64,000 nucleotides of DNA from the NCBI GenBank assembly GCA_016748015.1, contig JAAOMT010000502.1, positions 562,519-626,518 on the forward strand, read 5' to 3'. The translations under genes and the position numbers were made by a program. Below, one piece after another: positions 55,618 to 64,000 of this stretch; position 1 is the stretch's first letter; each line of letters starts with the position of its first letter. Under the pieces are notes generated by a model that saw only the letters and a list, made by a program, of their open reading frames with translations, was not told the DNA's origin and did no database searches. The DNA comes from Geosiphon pyriformis (taxonomy: Eukaryota > Glomeromycota > Glomeromycetes > Archaeosporales > Geosiphonaceae).

Positions 55618-55701
55618 TTATTATATTAAACAATAAAATAAAAAATTTAACCCAAATAAAATAATTTATTTTATATTAAAAAATATTTGGAAATAGAATA
55701 T
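55618..55701 (+). pseudogene. Relic R segment 5: end of integrase (GPF region)
   Basis: It aligns with C 36252-36335 (AAAAAATTTAACCCAAATAA against the site encoding RKFGPKW). R is cut here by the 3' LTR of element F. Confidence 0.75.
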
Positions 55702-56582
55702 TATTATAGATGATTATTTAAGGTATTGATACAAATAACAAATTTGTAACTTGGTGCTCAATAGCTGCTTTAATTGGTAATATCTGAAAATTTTAATGTC
55801 TGAAGGTTTTGGTTGAATTTTTTATATAATAGAAATTCAAGTGTTGTTTTAGTAGCTTCTTGGAATTGCAATTCTGTCCAATTTTTGTCTTCAGCATGAT
55901 AACCAGTTTATTCTGGCAGTTATGCCCTTCTGATAAGTTTATCTATAAATTTTTTTAAACTCTATACCTTTCTTTTGGGGTTTTTTACCAGACTATCTTT
56001 AATATTAATTAATCAATGCTTAATCTCTTAAATCAATTAGTAAACAATAAACAAAAAAAAATAAAAGAAATAAATAAAAATAAAGAAATAAGCCAAGGCA
56101 AAAAAAAGTTAATATCCCATTAATAGTCATGATCAAGAGCTATTGGTCCAGTATAGTTTAAGTATTAGTAACTATTAACATAAATTATTGATAGTAGAAA
56201 AATGAATTGTAATATTTAATAAGTATTTTATTAATATTTTATGTTTTTACTTCAAGTTATAAAATACTATTGTATAAAGAAATAGGTCTGAAATTGGAAT
56301 TGGAGATTCTAAACTAATAATTCTGTTTTTTTTGCTTCTAATACTACCACTATATATACATAAATTTTATTGTACAAGATTTTTTGAATTTTTTAATTCT
56401 CTAGCCAGAAATTCTAAAATTCCTGAAATCCTGTAATTTTTTGAGAGAAATTCTGGAATCCTGTAATTTTTTACATAGAATCCTATAATTCTGAAATTTT
56501 ACAATTTCTTTGAGAAGAATCTTGGAATTCTACTTTTACTACATCTTCTTCTGATTGGCTAATTATGTATTAATATATAATT
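55702..56582 (-). repeat. Element F 3' LTR (family I)
   Basis: This is the reverse complement of the family I LTR, with the TATA box (CTATATATAC near 56351) and the GGAATTCC-type block (56395-56545). The expected first 20 or so LTR bases and the polypurine tract are missing at about 56582, a small deletion. Confidence 0.85.
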
Positions 56583-57260
56583 CTTGTCAAGATCTTCTAT
56601 ATTTTTTAACTCTCTATCTTTAATTAAATCTTGAACTTTTTTTTCAAGAATTACTTGGGTTATTTTGATCTGTAATTTTTTAAATTAGACATTGGTAATT
56701 TTACTCAATTGGTTAATGATAACTGTATCTATTATTAGATTAAGTAATATTGCTGATTAATCTTGAAATCCTGTGTATAATTGATATATGGCTTGTGCTT
56801 ATGTGAACAGATTGTTCTTCTCCACAAATTGTTCAAGTTGTTATAGTATTGTTGTGTTGAATAATTGTTTTGTTTTATCAGTGTACAAGTTCTAAATATT
56901 CAGATTTTGTCCTAAGTAATAATAACAAAAATTTCTTGGAAATTGTTGCATCCACCAATTCCAAGTTTTTTTTGTCAATTCTTGGTATAGTACAGCTGTT
57001 TTTGGTATTTCCATTAACAATTTTACTTTTGCTATTATCTTGTCTATGGTGTTTTCTGGTTTTTTGTATATTTTGTATTGGGTTTTTTTTTTATTTTTTT
57101 TGTACTGAATGGTTTGTTGATTGATTGTAATTTCCATGTTTTGTTGTTGAATTAGTTAGAATAATTGTTGTGTGAATAAGTAGATGTCATTGGTAATTTC
57201 CATCTTTATTGTTGCTTTTGTTGTATATACTATGTCTTTATATATTATTTTGTTTGACCA
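56583..57260 (-). pseudogene. Element F ORF3 (broken)
   Basis: The stretch 56892-57137 is open and reads MEITINQQTIQY and WWMQQFPRNFCYYYLG, matching A and C. The C-terminal part (56600-56880) matches A 9178-9500 with stops. Confidence 0.75.
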
Positions 57261-57269
57261 ATTTAACAT

Positions 57270-58640
57270 ATTTGTATTGATAATTATGATTGGTTTTAGA
57301 TTTCATGGAATCTCATCTGGTTGGACTAGTATTTGTTGTACTTCCAGTTGTAGAATATTATTGGTAGATAATAATGCTATATTGTTATATGGTTTCAGTC
57401 AATTTTTATGTGCTGCTTTAGCTAAAATTTTGTTGTTTCATCTTAACTTATAAGCTTTATTTCTTAGAATTTTTTTTATGTAAAATGGTTTGTCTCATTT
57501 GGGGTCAAATTTTCCACTCTATTTTTTTTCTACTTTGATATAATATAAGAGTACTTTGTTTTTAATCCTGAATTCAACTGATTTATCTGATAACTGATTA
57601 TTGTGTTGTTTTTTTTTGTTTTTTTTATGACTTTTAAATGTTATTAACTGTTCTTTATTTTTTGTTTTTTAAAGTTTCTATTAAGTCATATGTTCTTCTT
57701 AGCAATGTTTCTCAAAAGTTGTCTTCTGTTATTAGTTCAGTTAGATATGTATTGACTTTTATCTCAACTGGTAATGTTGTTGTTTTACTATAAACAAGTT
57801 CAAATGATGTTGCTTGTGTGATATCTTGCTTTATTGTTTAATAAGCAAATAGTACTGATGGTATAAACAAATTCCATTTATTTTGGTTTTTTTGATTGAT
57901 TTTGGCAATTGCTTTACACAATATTTTGTTGAACTATTTAATTAAACTATTTGTTTATGGATAATATAATAAGGATAATAGTTTCTTAATTTCAAATCTT
58001 TGGCTTAATTCTGTTAATGTTCTGTTTACAAAGTGAGTTTTTTGATCTGATAACAATTTTTTTGGACATCCATGTTAGCAAATTAAATTTTGATGAACAA
58101 ATTTGGCTATAGATTTTGCATCTGCTCTTTGAATTGCTTTTGCCTCTGGCCATTTTGTAAGATAGTCTATGGCTATTGCTATATAATAATTGCCTTTACT
58201 GGTTATTGTTAATGGTCTGACTAAGTCAATTTTAATTTTATCAAATAGTTGTCTCATTTTAATGGGTTTTGTTCCTTCTCTTTTTTGACAAGCATTACAA
58301 TTTTGAATGTATTGAATAATGTCTGGATACATTAATGGCCAATAATATCTTCTTCTGGTTTTTTTCATGATTGCTTCTTTATAAAAATGTCTTGCTGTTA
58401 GATCCGAGTAAATATTATATAGTATTGTTTCTTTTTCTGGTTCTGTAATTACTCTGAGTAGTTAATTTGAATCTTTTCTGTTTTTCCGATATAGTATATT
58501 TTGGTGAGTGATAAAATATTTTAACTGTTGTTTTATATTGTTTTATTCCTTTTAAGATAATTTCTCCTTGAACTATTGGGTATTAATATAATATTGAAAT
58601 TGTAAATATTTTTGTGTATTTATCTTTTGTTATATTTTTA
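57270..58640 (-). pseudogene. Element F integrase (broken)
   Basis: An open part at 58075-58368 reads RYYWPLMYPDIIQY, CNACQKR and DYLTKWPEAKAIQ. IKIDLVRPL keeps the first Asp. The region 57900-58070 matches the DDE core with stops, and the GPF module is near 57500. The start codon seems lost (ATG to ATA near 58600). Confidence 0.82.
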
Positions 58641-58649
58641 AGTTAGAAT

Positions 58650-60050
58650 GTTTTTAAATTTGTTTCATTTACAACAAACTATTGCATTTCTATTTTTTTT
58701 CTTTTTATAATGTACTGTATATTTAAATAATAAAAGTTTTATTTTTTATTTGACATAGTGGTCATTTCCAAATTTTTGTTTCTGAATTAATGTCAATTTT
58801 TTGTGATTAGTATATACTTCAAACTTTTAGCTTAAATACTCTTTCTATTTGATAACTGCTTAATAGATCATTAAGTGTTCTAGTGCTGATGTTCCATGGT
58901 TTTTTTCTGCTGAATTCAAACTTTGGCTGGCATATACTATTAAATGTTTTTGTCCATCCAGTCTTTTCTAAAATAGTATGGCTTTCAATGTTTAACCAGA
59001 TACATTGGTAGTAATAATAAATGGCTTACTGTAATCTGAATAGATCAGTACTGGGATTTAAATAAGTTTTCTTCTTAAAATATTAAAAGCTTCTTGCTAA
59101 GTTTCAATCCATTTATATTTCACATTTTTGGCCTAAAGCTGATAGAATGGTTAAGCTAATTTGGAGAAGTTTTGGATAAAATGACAATAGTATTCTGTAA
59201 ATTCCAAGAATGCTTATAGTTCTGTTAAATTTGTTGGTATTAGAAAGTTCTTTATTATCTTGATTTTATCTGAATCTGTTTTGATGCCATTTTTACTTAT
59301 AACATGTCCTAAGAATTTCAGTTCTGTTTTGCTAAAAAAGCATTTGGTAATATTTAACTTTAGTTCTGCTTGTCTTAGTCTTTCAAACATTTGCTGTAGA
59401 TGATCATTAAATGTCTTTGAAAATACATTGGTGTTATCTAGATAAACAACTACTGATTTCTATAGTAGTTCCATATAAACAATTTTCATAAGCCATTAGA
59501 AGGTGGCTGGTGTATTGATTAAACCAAATGGCATCACTTTAAATTCGAAATTCTCTTTTTTTATGGTAAATGTGGTTTTTTTTTTGTCTTCTGGTTTCAT
59601 GGCTACTTGCCAGTAACTACTATTCAAATCTAATGTTGAGAACTATTTTTTTTTTAAAATCATCAAATAGTTTTTGCATCTGTAGAGTCAGATAGCTGTC
59701 TCTATAAGTAACACTATTGAGTTTTTTATAATCTACACAAAAGTGGATTTTTCTATTCTTTTTACAAACTAGTATCACTGGTAATAATCATGGACTCATT
59801 AATAATTGAATTAACTCATTATTCAACATTCTATTAATTTCTTGTCAGATTATCTCATGGCTGGCTGGTGGTACTTAGTATGTTTATTGTTTGATTGGCA
59901 TAATATCTTCAGTCTTGATTTGATGTTGAATAATATTAGTTCTGCCAAATTCATTTTCACTGACAAAGATATTAGTAAAATTGTTAAGCAATATCTTGAG
60001 CTATATTTGTTGAAGCAGATCTAAGTTTTCTAAGTTTATTTGTTCTAATT
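58650..60050 (-). pseudogene. Element F RT-RNase H (broken)
   Basis: The reverse complement at 59401-59460 reads VVVYLDNTNVFSKTF (YLDD changed to YLDN). FCVDYKK is near 59730 and the RNase H TDAS site near 59000 is changed. Many stops are present. Confidence 0.8.
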
Positions 60051-60059
60051 GTTTTGGTT

Positions 60060-61780
60060 AAAACAAATAACATTTCTCTTATCTGTATATGATTTGTAAT
60101 ATAATATCTACATATTTGCATAATTGTGGAAAATCTGGAATGGTGTTTGGTGGTTGCTCTTCAATTTTAGTGTTTAAGTATTCAATAGTAGTTTTATTTA
60201 GTATTTTAATAATGTCTTCAGTTGTGTTATAGATAAAAATTTTGATGTGTTTATGGTTCTTGGCTGGTATGTAAAGATTGGTAATTCCAATCTTTTCTAA
60301 TTTACAAATTGTAACTTCTATCTCAAAAATCTGAGTCTGATCCTTTACTTTTTTCTCTATATTTAGTATATACTAGTCATATGGTAAAATGAAAATTGAT
60401 TGACAGTTAGAGATAATTTCTTCTTTGTCAATAACTTTTTCCTCTGTCATATTGACTAATATATCTATTCTACCTATTGATTTGAATCCATTTTTTTCTT
60501 TGGCTGTGATCTCTAATTTTTTTTTATTTCTTACTAATACTAACTAAGCTATTTTAATCAGATGTAGGAATATTGTTTGTGCTATTTTTTTATTTGGTTT
60601 AATGATATATGGTTTTTTTGAATTATTTTGTAGCATTGTAATAATATTTTCTACATATTCTGCATTAATTATTTCTCTTCTGATGTTGATTTTCTTTTTT
60701 GCTAAACTAGATCTAAATGTTAATTGTATCATTGTTGTTGCCAAAATTTCTAATGCTACTTTCAAATCAATATAAGTGCATATATTGGGCTCCAATGTTA
60801 TGGCATATTTTTCTGGATATTTCAGATCAAATTCTGTATCAGTATCATGCATGCATTTTAGCATGATATTTTTATTATTATTACTGAACCATTTAAGTTT
60901 CTGCTCCTTAGAAAAATCAAAAAGTACAATATATTGCTCTGAGTTTTTGAAGTTTAAATTGTTATTAGTTGAGTTGTTATATTAAACAGAGTTGAAACCA
61001 TTATTGTTATTATTGTTGAAGTTTGAATTAGGGTTGAACTTCAATTTCAATTCTGTTGCATACTTGCTAATTGGCTTTTTCTCTTTGGAAATTAAGTAGA
61101 TCATTCATGATAGTAGATTGTAAATGAGATTACACTTATTACAATACTTGAAATCACATAATATTAAACAATAGTCACATAATTAGGTGTTTAACTCTTT
61201 TAACCATTGCTCTTGCTCTTTTTTAGTGAGTGCTAATTCTTGGTAGTGCTCATAAAATTGTTCTGGATCCATCACATTAAGAATAATATTGGGGTTTGAA
61301 ATCCAAATAATCTTTTTAAATTCTGGTGGATTGTTTTTGATTGTTTTTATTTTTTCTGGTATTGTGTCTTCAATTTTTGCAATTGCCATTTTCCAGATTT
61401 TATCATTGTTATGTGAACAACCATCCAAGTATTTTACAGCTTTTCTCCAGACAATATCTATTAGTGTTTCTTTCCTTATCTAATTACTTATAAGAATTAT
61501 GTACTGACACAATTTATTGTATATTTCTCCATAACCAGAAATGTTGTTCCATATTTCTTCATTTAAAAAAGTTTCTTCATAAGCAAAATATGATTTATTG
61601 TCCTATTTTCTTTGTTTTTTTGGTTGTTTAAAACATTTAAGGATGCATGGGCAACAGTAATATTTTGTTGCCATGAGCCATACTTTATTATTACTATAAT
61701 ATGCACCTATTAATGACAATTTTTTGCCATAATTGACACATACTAGTTTAAGTTAACAGTAGTTTAAGTTAAAGCAATTA
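60060..61780 (-). pseudogene. Element F Cys-rich module, dUTPase and linker (broken)
   Basis: The dUTPase part (60544-60864) is open: DTEFDLKYP, FRSSLAKKKI, REIINAEYVE and KKIAQTIFL. Motif I Ala-Gly became Thr-Glu and motif III Asp is Asn, so it is not active. The Cys-rich part lies near 61450-61730 and the second cluster near 61120-61190, with several Cys changed to Tyr. Confidence 0.8.
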
Positions 61781-61821
61781 GTAGTATTTGGAGTATAAGT
61801 GAAGGTTGTTATTTGGAGTTT

Positions 61822-61866
61822 GTCTTTTTCTCTTTCTTTTTCTTTTTCTTTTTCTTTTTCTTTTTA
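61822..61866. repeat. (CTTTTT)n microsatellite in element F
   Basis: About seven CTTTTT/CTTTCT units lie in the Lys/Glu-rich linker between protease and the Cys-rich module (GAAAAA on the coding strand). Confidence 0.8.
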
Positions 61867-62039
61867 TGTAAGTACCAGTAGTAAGTTGTTATGATTATTG
61901 TCAGTTCAGAAGACTTAATAAGCTTCTCAAATAAGTTTTTTCTCTTCTTTTTCCTCAAATTTAATAAATAGTACTGGTATGGTGTTGGGTTTGAAATGAC
62001 TGCAAGTGGCTGGTACTCAAATATGCTAACTATTTTGAC

Positions 62040-62500
62040 TAAGTTGCAATTTTTAAATAATTTAGTCGAATATAGTGTTGGTCTTAAACAGCCAGTTGTT
62101 ACCAACTAAAGCTTGGTATTGAATAGCTTTTATGATGAGAACTTTTATGAATACAATAATGCTATTAACTTCAAATGAAAAGTTATCAATATTGCCAATA
62201 GACATTTTTGTTATTCTATTGGCTGTAATAATTCTGGTACTGGCAGTACAATCAACTTAACAACTTAATTGGTTCATAAATTGTTATGTAATGATGCTGT
62301 TAATTGATTTACTGTTCAGAATCAGTTTGATGAACTGATTATTAACTGTGGCATTAGTATACATTGCTGTGATGAGTTTTGATTTTAAGATGGCTCCATT
62401 AAATAAAGGTGTGAAGACTAGTTCTTTAATTTTGAAAGAAAATATTACAGTAAGCAATTTGTCTTTTATAATAACAGCCAATAAGATGTTACAAGTAGAT
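62040..62500 (-). pseudogene. Element F protease (broken)
   Basis: The open part 62284-62481 reads FKIKELVFTPLFNGA, AMYTNATVNNQFIKL and ILNSKSINSIIT. The catalytic Asp is Asn (ILDS to ILNS), so it is inactive. The flap side matches near 62100. Confidence 0.82.
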
Positions 62501-62559
62501 ATAGTTTGGTTTTTGATAAATTAGGTGTAATTGTTTCTGGGGCTACCAAAAAACTTAAA

Positions 62560-63603
62560 TAGTATTGAGAATTTGGGTTTTGGATGTAGTTAGTTCTGAA
62601 ATTTTGTTGTTAAAATCCAGTTTGCTGGGCAGTTGAACTGGAGATTGGTTGGTGTATTACTATTGCCAATTACCAATTCTAATGAATTTAAGTAGTTCTT
62701 GGTCTTTGGTTTCTAGATAACATTTGAGCTGAGTTTTGTGGTGATGTTAGGATAAATTGAAATTGAAAAATTGCTTGTGGCTGCAATTGATAAATAACTG
62801 GAACTGAAGTTTGATAGATTGGAGGTTGATAAATTGGCTGTGTCACTTGAGTATAATGTGTTTGATGTTGAAATTGTTTAAGTAATTGATTACTGACATA
62901 ATTTTGGATTTAAATTGGTAATTGGAGTTTTAATATATATTTCCTAATTGTTAATTGCTTAACTATTTGTGACATTCAAATTGCAAATGTTTTTGTTTAT
63001 CACAATAGTAACAATTATACATCTTTTGTTGCCACTGTTGATTGATTAATAATAATAGATGTAGTTGATTTTGAAGACTATTCAAGTTTTCTGGATTATT
63101 GCAGCATTGTGATGATTGATAAATTGCCTAATTGTTAATTAAGTATCCCTTTAATTTTTGATTAATAAAATCACTAAATTGTTTCAACTTGGAATCCAAT
63201 TCAAATGATTCATTTATTACTAGATTAATAACTTGGACATGATTAGCTTCTAGCTTAGCTAATTCGAAATCTCAGGCATTGGTAACTGTGTCTTAAAGAG
63301 TTTGTGAGTGTATTAGACATATGTGCTAAAGGATATTACTGTGTAGTCTATAGATAAATTAGTTTAAAATCTGTGGTACTGTAAAGTAATTTGTGTTAAT
63401 CACTTGTATTTGGCACAGATTTCTAAGAAAGTGTCCTAAGTATGTGGTAACTGTTTTAGTATCTTTTTGTTTAATAGTTGTAAATGTATTGGCTAAGCAA
63501 TTAATGTTATTATTGTTACTGAAATAGCTTAAAAATTCTAGTTTAAATACATTAAAGTCTTGGGGTTTCTGAATTAGGCTTTGATACCATAAGTTGGTAG
63601 TAT
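62560..63603 (-). pseudogene. gag: Element F gag, C-terminal two thirds
   Basis: The zinc knuckle CYYCDKQKHLQFEC is intact at 62972-63013. The core gag domain is at 63120-63603, with stops. The 5' part is displaced by LTR G at 63604. Confidence 0.8.
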
Positions 63604-64000
63604 TATTACAGTTGAAACTTATACTTCTTATTAATTATTAGATGTATTAGTCACTGATGTTATATAAATTAACCACCTTATTTTTAGAAAGTAATCATTG
63701 ATCTGATCAATGACCTAATCATTGACCTAATTATTAACTTGATCATTAACCTGATCAATGATCTGATCATTGACCTGATCATTGACCTGATTATTGATCT
63801 GATCATTGATCTGATTATTGACCTGATTATTAACCATTTTTGATAGCTATATAAGCAATAAATCTCTTAGCTGTAGAAAAACATGTAGAAATTAAGGAAA
63901 TCAAATAAATAAAATAACAACTTTTATCTCAATTTTTCTCTTATTGCTAATTTTCCTTTCCCTACCTTCAAGTATCTGAACATTTTGAGATAAAAAAATT
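63604..64000 (+). repeat. LTR G: family II LTR, runs off the window
   Basis: It begins TATTACAGTTGAAAC (TG to TA) within gag of element F and continues with twelve 12-bp units, a TATATAAG box (63848-63855) and the start of R/U5. Whether it is a solo LTR or the 5' end of a full element cannot be seen. Confidence 0.88.
63691..63834 (+). repeat. U3 12-bp tandem array, 12 units
   Basis: This is the longest of the plus-strand arrays in the window, with consensus CTGATCATTGAC. Confidence 0.88.

Larger units (their letters stand above)
14310..55701 (+). mobile_element. Relic R: oldest family I copy, host of several later insertions
   Basis: Five segments (14310-16316, 17676-19434, 27069-27606, 54821-54906, 55618-55701) align in order and orientation with family I elements A and C, from the end of gag to the integrase C-terminus. 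They are separated by a TIR element, by B, by E and by an antisense solo LTR, and the last one is cut by F. Joined, they form one colinear but partly deleted pol. Nearly all G and C positions have become A or T. No LTR of R lies in the window. Confidence 0.85.
55702..64000 (-). mobile_element. Element F: family I, minus strand, 5' end outside window
   Basis: The 3' LTR lies at low coordinates (55702-56582), then ORF3, integrase, RNase H, RT, dUTPase, Cys-rich module, protease and gag follow on the minus strand up to 63603, where LTR G interrupts gag. ATAT at 55698-55701 is the probable target duplication; the other end is beyond the window. Decay is stronger than in A and C but weaker than in R. 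Confidence 0.9.

Noticed and set aside
56870-57453. Plus-strand hydrophobic open frames
   Set aside because: They are the reverse strand of ORF3 and integrase of element F.
63691-63834. Regular 12-bp repeats that look like a CRISPR-type array
   Set aside because: The units are contiguous without spacers, degenerate, and lie in the U3 of eukaryotic LTRs.

Overview
The window is a dense stack of transposable elements in a very AT-rich eukaryotic nuclear genome. I see no host protein gene, rRNA or tRNA. The content is Ty3/gypsy-type LTR retrotransposons (gag zinc knuckle, retropepsin, RT with YLDD, RNase H, HHCC/DDE integrase), one decayed endonuclease-type LINE, and one non-autonomous element with long terminal inverted repeats. 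The overall look fits an early-diverging, repeat-rich fungus; an arbuscular mycorrhizal fungus (Glomeromycotina) is my best guess, from family resemblance only.

Three LTR families are present. Family I (LTR about 870-885 bp, TGTTACTCATAG...) has copies A (180-10400), C (28089-47537), F (minus strand, from 55702) and an old relic R. Family II (LTR about 640-730 bp, TGTTATGGTTGAAAC...) has copies B (19435-27068) and E (27607-54820), an antisense solo LTR (54907-55617) and a partial LTR G (63604 to the window end). Family III (LTR about 990 bp) has copy D (36909-46332) and a decayed solo LTR (11759-12734). Families I and III carry a dUTPase and a Cys-rich, probably zinc-binding module between protease and RT. 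Family II lacks the dUTPase and joins gag to pol through a TTTAAAC slippery site. All three families have a conserved stop after RNase H, a separate integrase ORF with its own start codon, and an extra ORF (ORF3) after integrase.

Layout. 1-179 flank; 180-10400 element A; 10401-10990 low-complexity AT-rich DNA; 10991-14305 LINE relic, split by the family III solo LTR; 14310-55701 relic R, split by a TIR element (16317-17675), by B, by E and by the antisense solo LTR; 55702 onward element F on the minus strand, inserted in R and itself cut by LTR G. E contains C in its 5' LTR, and C contains D in its ORF3, so D lies four levels deep (R > E > C > D). Four-base target duplications (ATGT, ATAT, ATAT, GTGG, ATGG) close the A, B, E, C and D insertions.

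Every coding region is broken. The damage is almost entirely C-to-T and G-to-A: CAA, CAG, CGA and TGG codons have become stops, and the oldest copy (R) has lost nearly all its G and C. This fits repeat-directed cytosine deamination (RIP-like, or decay of methylated cytosine). D and C are the best-preserved templates for the family I/III architecture and B and E for family II. There is a 617-base assembly gap (45263-45879) over the end of D's ORF3 and the start of its 3' LTR.
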